From: Geobacter sp. UBA698
GTDB taxonomy: Bacteria > Desulfobacterota > Desulfuromonadia > Geobacterales > Pseudopelobacteraceae
Assembly (NCBI GenBank): GCA_002298925.1
Contig: DBMM01000098.1
Coordinates: forward strand, 37,360 to 101,359
Length of the DNA stretch: 64,000 bases
Reading direction: 5' to 3'
Under the pieces are notes generated by a model. It did not search any database, was not told where the DNA came from, and saw only the letters and a list, made by a program, of their open reading frames with translations. The stretch's first letter is position 1; every line of letters starts with the position of its first letter. Below, piece after piece: positions 42,927 to 53,176 of the stretch. Position numbers and translations under genes: made by a program.

Positions 42927-45900
42927 CTACCATGGTGTCCTGGTGTTCCACAACTGGTTTGCAGCAGCAGTGCCGGTTCCGCCTGCGTTTGCAACATTAT
43001 GGCAGGTCCTGATATTTGAAGTTGTACTTTGAGCAGGCGAAGCAGGGGCGAAAAACCATGGGCCCGGCCAATCCGCGTTAGACCCGGATCCGCCACCCCC
43101 CATCGGTCCTCTACCACCACCAGCCCCTCTGCTTCCGCTTTGCGCGCCAGACCCGAATGTCTTACCAGAAGCAACACGGCCACGGTGTTTGAAATCCAAA
43201 CAATTGGTCACCATCAGTCGCGGCAGACGTGAATTGTGCGGGGTGTGGCATTTGGAGCAGACAAAGGAATGAGCAGCATTGGCTGCGTTGCCTCCGATGG
43301 TACCCCAACCTTTAACCGTGTTGTGAATCCGGTCCATGCTCTTCCAGGTGGCAGTGGTATTGGCACTTGTCCCCGGCCCGATGGCCGCCTTTGTGTGACA
43401 CTGGAGACAGAGCCCAGCGAATTGTGTGTCCGTCTGGGTAACACGGTTCGTGGTGTTGGCGAAATTCCAGGCAGGACCATTGGAGTTGTTTCCGGTATCA
43501 GCTGCCAGCGTGTTCTGGTCAATGTGATAGCCCGGTGTACTGCCGACATTAATTGCACCCGGCCCCCTGCTGGTTGCCCCGCCTCGTTTTTCGTTGGTTA
43601 GAGCTGGTGCTGCATCCTCTGGATAGGGAGAGGTAAGCCACGTTCCTTTTAAAAGCGGCACAGCATACTGTTGGTTGACACCCAGAGTAGGACTGACACC
43701 GTGTGGGTCATGGCATGGGGTGCAGAGCCCATTGATTGAGCCTGCAGGTGTAGTATTCATTGCCGAAGATTTGCCCAAATGTCCCCCCTTGTTGCTTGCA
43801 TTACCAGCCTTGTAGGGGTAACGCTGGGTTGACTGAAACGTGCCGTTGGAAAAATATGGTGTATCCCAGTAGCCAAGGATTGCCTGGCTGGCACCATAGG
43901 TTGCTTGGTAACTCCATGGTTGTGCCGTGGTATTAATCGAATTGTGACAATCGAAGCAGATGCCGGCACCCGGATTGTATGCGTCTTTTGTTGCGGCCGA
44001 ACCGCCCGCCTGCGGTTTGTAGGTCACCGAGTATCCGCCCCGACCGGCAATGGTGTCCTTGAGGATCGCGCCCCTGTTGCGGCCTGTGGCGCTGGAGTAG
44101 TTGCTGGTAACACCGGTTACGGTCGAGCCGTGGGAGTTGTGGCAATCGAAGCAGAGCACATTTGCAACCCCGCTGGTGTCGGGCCAGGTCTCGTTTGTAT
44201 TCGATCCATGGTCGTTTAGTGCTGCCCTGCCGTGTGCGGAATAGGCCTTCTTCTGTTTATCCTTGGGGTTGACGTTGGTTGTGGCGGTATCGTTGTACTT
44301 GCCCCACGGGGTTGTGTCTGGCTGCAGATACCGTTCGTAGATGCTCAAACCGTCCCAGGCATATTTTTTGGGTGTTTTACCGTCGCCAAAGGGTTGGGCA
44401 TTCCCGCTGCCTGCGTTGTGGCAACCCAGACAGACATTGTTCAGTTTTGCTATTTCGGTGCGCGATCCGTTAGCGGTGTACAGTACTGCTGTGCTTGCAT
44501 TGTTTGAAGTGGGTCTTACGCCGTTCTGGTACACAACCAGGTTCACCGGTTGTTGGGAGCTGACAGAGCCTACGTGATATGTCAGGTTAACGGTGCCGTC
44601 GCTGTTGGCCTCCCAGTGGCATTGATAGCAGAGGGTGTCGGTGACAGGAACCCCCTGGATGTGATGAGAGTTGCCCGTGCTGAACTGGCCGAAAATTGCA
44701 GCTCTTCCGCGTTGCGGGCGGGCATGACATTTCGTGCAACCGCCAATGGCCTTGAAACCGTTTTCATGCTTGTGACACATGGTGCAGTCACGGGTTTGCG
44801 CTTCGTTCTCGTGGCTGATGACTGTCGGCATGGTGTTCTTGTGATACAAGGTCAGGCTGTGGCATCTTTCGCAGATCTGCTGAGAATTGGAGACTGTTGT
44901 CGAATAGACGCCAAAACCGTTCGGTGTTGTCTTGGACTGGAAATTGACAGTGCTGTCGGTACCGGGAAAATTTTCACTCGGAGCAGTAATTGAGGGTTTT
45001 ACCCTGAATATGTTGGAAGTCTTCGGGGTGTGACAAGTGGTGCAATCAAAGGCGCCGTATTTGCCGCCCGGAATGCCCCATCCGGTGGAAGTCCACTTGT
45101 TTGAGTTGTTTAAAGTCATGCTTATGCTGTTGTGGAGAAGCGGGTTGTTGGCGTAAGTCTTGACATTGATGGAAGCGGGTTGGCCAGCGTGGTTTGTTGC
45201 ATCAGTGACGTTAACCGTTGTAGTCAGGGCATCTGCGACAATGGCTGATGCCGTTGCAGTAACCGTAAGCGTGGTGCTGAAGGTTGCTGCGGGCGGCATT
45301 GCACCGGTTGTTGCCGCACCAAGAGTAGATGGAATGGTAAAGCTTGACGTCGTTCCGGTTTCAGAGCCGACCGCCAGATCGAATGTTGTGTTGTCGCAGA
45401 AGATGCTGTCGTTGTTTGTGATGCTAATGTCATAGGTCGTCTGGTCATTGGGCTTCACTTGTCCGTACGCGGTCAGCGACAGAGCCGGTGTGCTGCGTGC
45501 GCAGACTCCTGTGGTAACGGTATGGGTCGTTGGTGTTGTGTTGCTGTTGGTGGAGGTAAATCCAATACCGCTTGCATTTGTTACATTTGCGGCCAGGGTA
45601 TTGCCGACTTTGGCCGAGGGGGCGACATCGATCACAATCAGGTAGTTCTTGGCAACATTCGTAAGCTGTTCCTGTGGATCGAACAGTATGGTGGCAGTAG
45701 ATGTTCCTATTGAATAGGTAGTAGGGATGAGCGTGTCGGCGCCGTCCAATGTACCAATCGTTCCGGCATCGCTATACACCTTGATACTCGTCACGTTTCC
45801 CGCAGTAAACTGGGCGTTCTTCGTCAGAGTCAGGGTATCGACCCTGCCAAACAGTGATGAAAGCACCATTGAAAAAGAATCGATACTGCTGCCAGTTGTA

Positions 45901-48900
45901 CCCTGAGGGACATTCGCATTGGTGATGGCCGAGCCGGAGCCAATTGTAAGAGTTCCTACATCAACAGTTAGGGTGGCCGAAGCGGTGTCGCTATATGTTG
46001 GGACCCCCACATAGCCTGTGGCGCCGGTAACCTTGACTATCAGGGTATTGTTATTGACCGCCGAATCGGAAATCGTCAGTACGACGAGATACTTGTTAGG
46101 GGATGTTATTGGAACTGTTTCCGGGGTTGTGAACGTGATGGTTGCAACATTGCCTGATATGGAAAAGCTTGTGGGAATCGGCGTGTCGGCGCTGTCCAGG
46201 GTTCCGATCGTCCCCGCGTCACGGTACACTGTGATTCCGGAAACGTGCGTATCCATGGAGCCGGTACCGGTGTTGGTCAGTGTCAGGGTGGATACCGTGG
46301 CGGGTACGGCTGACATGACCATCGTAAAACCATCGATTGCATAGGAGACGCCAGAGTAGACATTGGCGTTGCTGGCCGGGTCAGTGCCGTTGGCGATTGT
46401 CAGGTTGTTGGTGTCGGTGGTCAGAGTGGCAGAGGCTGTATCATTCTTTACTATCGTTCCCAGTCCACTTCCGCTGGCATTGGTAACCTTGGATGTGAGC
46501 GTGACAGCCGCGGCCGTGCTGTTGATGGTGAACGCGATCAGGTAGTTCTGTGCTGTCGCGCTAATTGTTTGCGCAGTGGTGAAGGTGATGGTCGCAGCCG
46601 TGGCCGATGTTATGGAAAAAGTGGTCGGGACCAGCGTATTGGAGCTACTCAGGGTGCCGGGAGTATCCCCATCGTCCAGATATACCTTGATACTCGAGAC
46701 GTTGGTTGCCACAGAGTTGGTATTGGTCAGCGTCAGGCCGGTGACCTGGCCGACTCCAACGTCAACAACCAAGGAAAAGCCGTCGATGGCGTACGTGTTT
46801 CCCTTGTAGGCAGTGATAGAAAGTGGGCTGCTGCCGTCACCTATTGTAAGGTTGCTGGTGGCTACGGTGAGGGTGCCTGAGCCGGAGTCGCTGTAGGTAG
46901 GAGTCCCCAACCCCGTGCCCGTGGCAGCGGTAACCCGGGATGTCATGGTATTACCCACTGTCGCCGTACTGGCTATGTCGTACACGATCAGATAATTCTG
47001 TGAAGAGGTGGTGACCGTTTCCGGGGTGGTAAAGGTGACGGTCGCAGCCGTGGCTGATGTTATGGAAAAGGTTGTCGGGACAAATGTGTCAGAGACATCC
47101 AGGGTGCCCACTGTCCCGGTATCACGATATATGGTGATATTCGAGACGTTAGTTGCGGCAGAGTTGGTATTGGTCAGCGTCAGGGTACTGACCTTGCCGG
47201 TGCCTGCCGAAACAACCATGGTAAAACCGTCGATCGCATTGTTGGTGCTGTTGACATACGCATTGGCGTTGGCCGGGTTGGTGCCGGCACCGACCGTCAG
47301 GGTGCCGGTGGCAACGGTGAGGGTGCCTGAGCCGGCGTCGCTGTAGGTTGGAGTCCCCAGCCCCGTGCCGGTGGCAGCGGTAACCCGGGAGGTCATGGTA
47401 TTTCCTACTGTCGCCGTACTGGCTATGTCGTACACGATCAGATAATTCTGTGAAGAGGTGGTGACCGTTTCCGGGGTGGTAAAGGTGACGGTCGCAGCCG
47501 TGGCTGATGTTATGGAAAAGGTTGTCGGGACAAATGTGTCAGAGACATCCAGGGTGCCCACTGTCCCGGTATCACGATATATGGTGATATTCGAGACGTT
47601 AGTTGCGGCAGAGTTGGTATTGGTTAGCGTCAGTGTATTGACCTGGCCGGTGCCGGAGTTAACTACCATGGTAAAGCCATCGATCGCATTGTTGGTGCTG
47701 TTGACATACGCGTTGGCGCTGGCCGGGTTGGTGCCGGCGCCGACCGTCAGGGTGGGACTGGCAACCGTGAAAACTCCGGTGCCGGTGCCAACGCCTGCAT
47801 CTGGGTTCGTGACAGTAACATTCCGCGCACCCGTTGTAGCGGCGCTGTCGATGCTGATATTTGCGGTAAGTGAGGTAGCACTGACAAAGGTGGTTGAATT
47901 GACGGTGATGCCGGTGCCGCTGAATACGGCCGCCGCACCATTGACAAAACCGGTCCCGGTAACTGTCACGTCTTGATTCGTCGAACCGAGAAAAAGGGAA
48001 TTGGGGGTGGTTGAGGTAACGGTTGGCTTTGCGTTGACGGTGAACACGCCGGTGCCGGTGCCAACGCCGGCATCGTAATTGGTGACTGTCACGTTGCGGG
48101 CGCCGGTTGTGGCGGCGGCAGAAACGGTTATATTGGCTGTCAATTGAGTTGCGCTCACGTAGGTCGTCGAATTAACGATAATTTGACCGGCGGTACCGCT
48201 GAAGCTTACAACAGACCCAGGGAAGAAACCGTTCCCGTTGATGGTAATGTCCTGACTGGTTGCCCCCTGTCCTCCGGATGAGGGACTGGTCGAGGAGACC
48301 GTCGGAATGACGACCGCCGCTGCCTTGACGCTCATGGCAGACATTGCTGTTATCAGGCTGATGGTACTGCTCGGAGTGTGGCTTGCCGTGGTTGCGGCTG
48401 CAGTGGTGTCAACAGCTGCATAGGCAGAAAAAGCCATATTGTTGGTTGTGTCCGAATACGAGTTGGGTCCGAGCGGAAAGGTCCAATTGGCTGCGTTGGT
48501 AAGTGTTCGTGCAGTTGTACCACCGGTTCTGGTGAGATTAACTATTTCCACTGCCTGCTCATTTGCGCCCACCGTCAGGGAAGGTAGCGCTACCGCGGTC
48601 GTGCCGGTAGCGCTCTGCTGGCCGGATATCGGGGTTCCAGACTGATCGACGCCATCAAGTACCGTTGCATACACATAATTATATCTGGATGTCCCTCCCG
48701 TAACCGTCACCACAAGATTGGAATCCGTTGCTGTATCAAGACCGGCCTCTTTCAAATAAAACAGATAGGTATGTTGCTGTGTACTGGCAGTTTTATTTGA
48801 CGTCTGCTCGGTCAGCGCCTGACCGCCATACCTTACACTGCATGTCTGCGTCGCCGATACGGCAGAAATTGTGGTTGATACTGCCACAACCAGCATGCGG

Positions 48901-49136
48901 TTGTGGCCTGAACCGGGACTTACCGTGTATAGGTACGTGCCGGGAAAGGCGGCGCCAGCATAGACGCTGCTCCATGAATTCCCGTTAACAGTCGTAATGG
49001 TAGCATGAACCGGTGTTGGCGAATACCACCCCCCCTGACCAATGAATATAGTCATCAGCAGAGTAAGAACAGTTACCAGGCCTAGTTTGGCCCGCACATT
49101 CAATGCCCTGCTTGTAGTAGCGCTAGTTGTTCCCAT
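42927..49136 (-). CDS. Giant exported multiheme cytochrome c with adhesin-like repeats
   Basis: 2069 residues. A hydrophobic signal segment near residue 20-40 is followed by a beta-rich region (about 45-290), two IPT/TIG-like repeats (about 290-470, with TSTTPNSLFLGSTNQDVTV), and six repeats of about 145-150 residues (LTVGAGTNPA...DGFTMVV...). A DUF11-like segment comes next, then the heme region (about residues 1390-2069) with 11 CXXCH motifs, such as CTTCH, CERCH, CTMCH and CSKCH. It has no membrane anchor at the end. Probably a cell-surface or extracellular electron carrier built as an adhesin-cytochrome fusion. It is downstream of the 1100-residue cytochrome. Confidence 0.9.
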   Translation of the reverse strand: MGTTSATTSRALNVRAKLGLVTVLTLLMTIFIGQGGWYSPTPVHATITTVNGNSWSSVYAGAAFPGTYLYTVSPGSGHNRMLVVAVSTTISAVSATQTCSVRYGGQALTEQTSNKTASTQQHTYLFYLKEAGLDTATDSNLVVTVTGGTSRYNYVYATVLDGVDQSGTPISGQQSATGTTAVALPSLTVGANEQAVEIVNLTRTGGTTARTLTNAANWTFPLGPNSYSDTTNNMAFSAYAAVDTTAAATTASHTPSSTISLITAMSAMSVKAAAVVIPTVSSTSPSSGGQGATSQDITINGNGFFPGSVVSFSGTAGQIIVNSTTYVSATQLTANITVSAAATTGARNVTVTNYDAGVGTGTGVFTVNAKPTVTSTTPNSLFLGSTNQDVTVTGTGFVNGAAAVFSGTGITVNSTTFVSATSLTANISIDSAATTGARNVTVTNPDAGVGTGTGVFTVASPTLTVGAGTNPASANAYVNSTNNAIDGFTMVVNSGTGQVNTLTLTNTNSAATNVSNITIYRDTGTVGTLDVSDTFVPTTFSITSATAATVTFTTPETVTTSSQNYLIVYDIASTATVGNTMTSRVTAATGTGLGTPTYSDAGSGTLTVATGTLTVGAGTNPANANAYVNSTNNAIDGFTMVVSAGTGKVSTLTLTNTNSAATNVSNITIYRDTGTVGTLDVSDTFVPTTFSITSATAATVTFTTPETVTTSSQNYLIVYDIASTATVGNTMTSRVTAATGTGLGTPTYSDSGSGTLTVATSNLTIGDGSSPLSITAYKGNTYAIDGFSLVVDVGVGQVTGLTLTNTNSVATNVSSIKVYLDDGDTPGTLSSSNTLVPTTFSITSATAATITFTTAQTISATAQNYLIAFTINSTAAAVTLTSKVTNASGSGLGTIVKNDTASATLTTDTNNLTIANGTDPASNANVYSGVSYAIDGFTMVMSAVPATVSTLTLTNTGTGSMDTHVSGITVYRDAGTIGTLDSADTPIPTSFSISGNVATITFTTPETVPITSPNKYLVVLTISDSAVNNNTLIVKVTGATGYVGVPTYSDTASATLTVDVGTLTIGSGSAITNANVPQGTTGSSIDSFSMVLSSLFGRVDTLTLTKNAQFTAGNVTSIKVYSDAGTIGTLDGADTLIPTTYSIGTSTATILFDPQEQLTNVAKNYLIVIDVAPSAKVGNTLAANVTNASGIGFTSTNSNTTPTTHTVTTGVCARSTPALSLTAYGQVKPNDQTTYDISITNNDSIFCDNTTFDLAVGSETGTTSSFTIPSTLGAATTGAMPPAATFSTTLTVTATASAIVADALTTTVNVTDATNHAGQPASINVKTYANNPLLHNSISMTLNNSNKWTSTGWGIPGGKYGAFDCTTCHTPKTSNIFRVKPSITAPSENFPGTDSTVNFQSKTTPNGFGVYSTTVSNSQQICERCHSLTLYHKNTMPTVISHENEAQTRDCTMCHKHENGFKAIGGCTKCHARPQRGRAAIFGQFSTGNSHHIQGVPVTDTLCYQCHWEANSDGTVNLTYHVGSVSSQQPVNLVVYQNGVRPTSNNASTAVLYTANGSRTEIAKLNNVCLGCHNAGSGNAQPFGDGKTPKKYAWDGLSIYERYLQPDTTPWGKYNDTATTNVNPKDKQKKAYSAHGRAALNDHGSNTNETWPDTSGVANVLCFDCHNSHGSTVTGVTSNYSSATGRNRGAILKDTIAGRGGYSVTYKPQAGGSAATKDAYNPGAGICFDCHNSINTTAQPWSYQATYGASQAILGYWDTPYFSNGTFQSTQRYPYKAGNASNKGGHLGKSSAMNTTPAGSINGLCTPCHDPHGVSPTLGVNQQYAVPLLKGTWLTSPYPEDAAPALTNEKRGGATSRGPGAINVGSTPGYHIDQNTLAADTGNNSNGPAWNFANTTNRVTQTDTQFAGLCLQCHTKAAIGPGTSANTTATWKSMDRIHNTVKGWGTIGGNAANAAHSFVCSKCHTPHNSRLPRLMVTNCLDFKHRGRVASGKTFGSGAQSGSRGAGGGRGPMGGGGSGSNADWPGPWFFAPASPAQSTTSNIRTCHNVANAGGTGTAAANQLWNTRTPW
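46957..47624 (-). repeat. Near-identical tandem domains inside the giant cytochrome gene
   Basis: Positions 46957-47174 and 47407-47624 are identical over 218 bp at an offset of 450 bp, within two adjacent 150-residue domains. The other repeats of the gene are more divergent, so this duplication or gene conversion is recent. Confidence 0.9.
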
Positions 49137-49233
49137 GGTAACCTCGCATAATGAATAACAATATGATTATGCAGATAGTATTTAACCCCCAGCCCTGCCC
49201 AATTCGGGATGGAACTGAAGGATGCAGATAATC

Positions 49234-52200
49234 CTATAGTGAGTCGTGACAGATAGTGCACTTAGCTGCAATGCCGGTATTGCCTTCCCAGTTGATCGGG
49301 TTGTTGAAGTGGCATGATATATTGGAACAGGTCTTGGTCGTACCGTTCCACATGGTTGCCGTGTTGAGCGAGGTATTAGCGATGTCGAAGGAGCCTGAAG
49401 TCTTATAATCGCCGTTTCTGGTCCAGACCGTCGCATCTGCAGGCAAGATTTGTGCTTTCGAACGTATCTGGATCGGATTAAATTCGATATCTGGTACACC
49501 GTTGACATGCTTCGCCTTGTTGGTGATTACTGCGTCGCTACGGGCAGAGCCGCCAGTATGACAGGTTGTACACACGATGTTCTTGTCGTTATTACTGCCG
49601 CTAACGGTCGCATAGTGACAGGTATTACAGTTGAGAGTCGTTGATGTTGTCGGGTTGCCGTGACTGCTGGTAGCGGATGTCCCAGGGGTTGCAGTACCGA
49701 CAGTACCGTTGAAGATATTGTCGTAATGAATGCCGACTACATGGCCGCCCGGATTACCAGACCCGGCGAAATTACTGTTGAAATGGGACGGTGAACCGGT
49801 AACCGTGCTGTTGGGGGAGTTGCCGTGGCAATTGGCGCACTTGTCGCCGCTGAAGGTCCCACCATACCAGTTGGGTGTGGTGGAGAAGACCAGGTTGGAT
49901 GTGTAGCCGTTGCTGTGGCAATAGATATTCAGGCACTTAACTACAGAGCCCGAGGTGGAGTCGGCTGTTGTTCCGCCGTTTGTTGTGCCTGCCGGTCCAG
50001 CAGCGCTGATGGTGTTCGCGTTCTTGGCCCGGAGCGTGCCGATATTGGCAACTGATGGCCGCAGGTCGAGGATGATAGTGCCGGTTGCATGGCTGGAGCC
50101 GGCTGTTAACGGATGACAGGATGAACAGCCGAAACTGTAGGCTGCAGTTGTGGAACGGTTGGCGGTGTAGGTGTAATAGGCAACTGTTTGCGACAGGTCC
50201 ACGTGCTTGGTATGGGCACCACCAAGGTTGGCAATCGGGTGACAGTAGTTGCAGTTGTCTGACTCACCCCATTTGGGCTGCTGGTAGCTGCCCCTGGCAT
50301 TGCTGTGGCAGACAATGTTGTTGCATGTTTTCTGGCTGCTGTCGTAGCTGCCGTTTTGGGCGGCGTTGCTGCTAAGGTCGAAGAAGACATCCCGTGAACC
50401 ATTGACATGGGAACTGGGGAAGATATTGGCCCTGATTGTGGAGCTGTCCTTGGTGGTTCTGTTGTGGCATGTACCGCAAGAGATCGAAGAACCGTCGACA
50501 TGTTTGCCGTGGGTGTTGGCTGTTGTTCCGATTCCGCCATCAGTGTAGTCAGGTTTGCCGTTGCTGGTCGAACGGCCGTGGCAGGAGTTGCATGACACTG
50601 ATCCGGACCAGGTCTGGCGTGCATAGATCTTTCCGTTGTAAGCGCCTGGCAGGCTGCCGGCAACAATGCTGGTGTTGCCGATGCTGTGACAGTACATGTT
50701 GCGGCAACTCTGGGTGGCGGTCGAATAGGTGCCGAAGGGGTTGGTTGGTCCAAACCTGACATCCCTCAATTTGTTGACATGGCTGGTTGTGTTTGTGTAC
50801 GTCGGTGCAATCGAAGAGTTTGCTGTGGCCTGAACATATCCGTAATGGCAGTTCGCGCAGGCAAACAGGTATGGGTTGGAACTGCCAAGGTGCTTGGTAT
50901 GCGGAGATGATGAGGAGGGTGGATTACCTGCGGAAACGCCATGACAGCTACCGCAGGCTCCGGAAGAAGGCGAGCCCCATTGGGGGAAGGTGTAGTTAGG
51001 GGTTCCCAATCCGTCGCTGTGGCAGTAGACGTTGTTGCATGTACTGCCGCTGTAGTTGTTGCCAGGTTTTCCGGAACCATTATAAGTGCCGCCGAATTTT
51101 GACACAAAACTGACATTAATTTTGCCGTTTACATGGTTGCGGGCTAAATTACTAGCCGCCGGATCCGACATATTATGGCATGCCGTTGCACAACTGGCAG
51201 AGGCCTGCCCGTTACCATAATGACAAATACCGCATATCTCTTGCGTGGGACTAGTAAAGCCCAAACCATTATTCAAATGTTTTGTGTGACTGCCGGAACT
51301 TATCTTGGGCCCGGTATCTCCATGATAGCCAGTAGCATGGCATGTGCCGCATTTCCCCGTTGCAGGAGTGCCCCATACGGGCTGGGAGTATGTCGGGGGC
51401 CATGTACCACCGTTATTCTGGCCATTTGAATGGCAGTACACTTGTTCACAGTTGCCTGGTCCAGATCCAGGTTTTTTCTGGTAGGGAGTAGCGTGGCTGC
51501 TGTATTTACCACTGACTGCCGTTGTCGAGCTTCCAAATGCGATTGTCACATAACCATTGACATGATTGGCAGGTGTTGAAATTGTCATGCTGGAATTGAC
51601 AGTTGCAGCGTGGCATTTGTAACAGGGAACCGGCACGCCTTTGGTTGTCAAGACATGCTGTGTGTGGCTTCCAGTTGCCGTAGGAGGGGTGCCATGGCAG
51701 GCAGAACAGCTGAGTGATCCGCCACCCCAGGTAGGTATCTGGAGTGGGGCGGTAAACGGTGGTGTCGATTTTGTGCCGGGACTGTGGCAGTAAAGGTTGG
51801 TGCAGGTGCCGAATACGTTGGTCTGGCTGGGGAGATAATCATTAAGCGCACCATAGTATGAACCGCTGCCGTTGTTGGGGGCTGCGGCGAAGCTGATATT
51901 GAGGGGGCGCTTGCCGGCGCTGGTTGCATGCTGGAAGGAGGTATTGTTGGAGTGACACTGCTGGCAGTTGGCAATTCCAGAATAATACTGGTCGTGCTTG
52001 CCGTGGCTGCCGGCTGCTCCGTTTGTGCCATTTGGCGGCGTACCGTGGCATTTATTGCAGCCGGTTGGTGAGGTGAATGCAGCGCTGCCCCACTGAGGTG
52101 TGACTGCCTCGAAGTGGCAGTTAATATTGGAACAAGTTCCCATAATAGGCAGGGATGTCTGGTTCTTGAATGTAATGGCATTCCCTGACAGCTTGTATTG

Positions 52201-52536
52201 CCCTCCTTCAGTGGCTGGAGAGTTGTTGATGTTTGAAGCAAACTGGATCTTGCCGTCGCGATGGCTTGATATGTAGTTCTGGTTGTTATGGCATTTTACA
52301 CAGACAGCCGGGACGGCGGGCGCGGTCATATGGGTCTGGTGATTTCCCTGGAAGGCGCCGGTGGATATGTTCCTGTAGGCGGCGTCACCGGGACGGTAGT
52401 CACTGAAGGCTCCATTACCGTGACATTGATAGCATTGAATGGCTGCCTGGCAGGTGGAGCAAAATAGTACAACCCCAGTGATCAGCAGCAGACTGAAGAT
52501 GAGCAGGTTTTCGTATTTTTTCTGTTTGACGCCCAT
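49234..52536 (-). CDS. Exported multiheme cytochrome c with CX4CH and CXXCH motifs
   Basis: 1100 residues with a signal peptide (IFSLLLITGVVLFCSTCQA). I count 18 CXXCH, 8 CX4CH (CSNINCH, CTNLYCH, CEQVYCH, CNNVYCH, CRNMYCH, CNNIVCH, CLNIYCH, CSNISCH) and one CXXXCH (CATACH), about 27 potential hemes. They alternate as CX4CH followed by CXXCH in units of roughly 100 residues, the Geobacter-type repeat. His residues in H-T-K-H motifs could be axial ligands. Role: extracellular or outer-surface electron transfer, probably with the next cytochrome, which starts 97 nt downstream. Confidence 0.92.
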   Translation of the reverse strand: MGVKQKKYENLLIFSLLLITGVVLFCSTCQAAIQCYQCHGNGAFSDYRPGDAAYRNISTGAFQGNHQTHMTAPAVPAVCVKCHNNQNYISSHRDGKIQFASNINNSPATEGGQYKLSGNAITFKNQTSLPIMGTCSNINCHFEAVTPQWGSAAFTSPTGCNKCHGTPPNGTNGAAGSHGKHDQYYSGIANCQQCHSNNTSFQHATSAGKRPLNISFAAAPNNGSGSYYGALNDYLPSQTNVFGTCTNLYCHSPGTKSTPPFTAPLQIPTWGGGSLSCSACHGTPPTATGSHTQHVLTTKGVPVPCYKCHAATVNSSMTISTPANHVNGYVTIAFGSSTTAVSGKYSSHATPYQKKPGSGPGNCEQVYCHSNGQNNGGTWPPTYSQPVWGTPATGKCGTCHATGYHGDTGPKISSGSHTKHLNNGLGFTSPTQEICGICHYGNGQASASCATACHNMSDPAASNLARNHVNGKINVSFVSKFGGTYNGSGKPGNNYSGSTCNNVYCHSDGLGTPNYTFPQWGSPSSGACGSCHGVSAGNPPSSSSPHTKHLGSSNPYLFACANCHYGYVQATANSSIAPTYTNTTSHVNKLRDVRFGPTNPFGTYSTATQSCRNMYCHSIGNTSIVAGSLPGAYNGKIYARQTWSGSVSCNSCHGRSTSNGKPDYTDGGIGTTANTHGKHVDGSSISCGTCHNRTTKDSSTIRANIFPSSHVNGSRDVFFDLSSNAAQNGSYDSSQKTCNNIVCHSNARGSYQQPKWGESDNCNYCHPIANLGGAHTKHVDLSQTVAYYTYTANRSTTAAYSFGCSSCHPLTAGSSHATGTIILDLRPSVANIGTLRAKNANTISAAGPAGTTNGGTTADSTSGSVVKCLNIYCHSNGYTSNLVFSTTPNWYGGTFSGDKCANCHGNSPNSTVTGSPSHFNSNFAGSGNPGGHVVGIHYDNIFNGTVGTATPGTSATSSHGNPTTSTTLNCNTCHYATVSGSNNDKNIVCTTCHTGGSARSDAVITNKAKHVNGVPDIEFNPIQIRSKAQILPADATVWTRNGDYKTSGSFDIANTSLNTATMWNGTTKTCSNISCHFNNPINWEGNTGIAAKCTICHDSL

Positions 52537-53009
52537 AACATGGTTACTCCCTCAAAAGAGTATCGGATGCGAAATAACGTACATTGTGACAAAAAAAGTC
52601 AATAAAAGCGTCAAATGACAAAATTCAGTCAGTTTGTCTGCATGCGTATATCAGGATGAGTTGTCAGGCTTTTTTTTGGGCCATGCCCAGTTGCCGCATG
52701 TTTTAGTGTGGATTCTGATGACTGGTGAATGCTTGGCATTAATATTCGATATGAGCTTTTACAAACACGAGCATAAATGATGCCGTAATCGAGATTGCGT
52801 AGGAATCTGACGGGGATGACAACTAACGGTTGGAGTGTTGCTGGTTGCGAATCAGGTTCAGGTGAGCGTTTTTTTTTACGGAAGGAGGGTCGTGATTGTC
52901 AGGCGTGTGCTTTGCGGTCAGGCTGTAATCATGAATGATATGTCTGGTTTCGGAAAAACGTTGAATCCCGGGGTTTTCGCATATCTGGCGATTGTGAAGA
53001 ACGTGGAAT
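52537..53009. other. Promoter-containing intergenic region upstream of the cytochrome operon
   Basis: 473 bases, AT-rich, between the cytochrome operon and tRNA-Cys. GGGAG precedes the cytochrome ATG on the minus strand by 10 nt. I looked for the c-di-GMP (GEMM) riboswitch core and for a sigma-54 -24/-12 pair and saw neither. No gene is supported. Confidence 0.5.
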
Positions 53010-53042
53010 AAAAAAAGGCAGTTAGAAAATATCTAAGTGCCT
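53010..53042 (-). terminator. Terminator downstream of tRNA-Cys
   Basis: On the minus strand AGGCACTTAGA pairs with TCTAACTGCCT (one C-C mismatch), followed by a T run of seven. Confidence 0.8.
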
Positions 53043-53050
53043 GTAAAATT

Positions 53051-53125
<75 letters not shown>

Positions 53126-53176
53126 ATCTGTAATGTGAATATCGTTTATATAAATTTATTTTCGACCTGTCAATCC

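Noticed and set aside
42706..43032. Plus-strand open frame of 108 codons overlapping the 3' end of the giant cytochrome gene
   Set aside because: It starts with TTG, runs through the operon terminator side and antisense to the cytochrome C terminus, and has no recognisable domain or ribosome site.
44600..48700. Regular repeats suggesting a CRISPR array
   Set aside because: The repeats are about 450 bp, in frame, and encode repeated protein domains.
52537..53009. c-di-GMP (GEMM) riboswitch or sigma-54 promoter upstream of the cytochrome operon
   Set aside because: Neither the conserved GEMM core nor a GG-N10-GC promoter pair could be found by eye on either strand.
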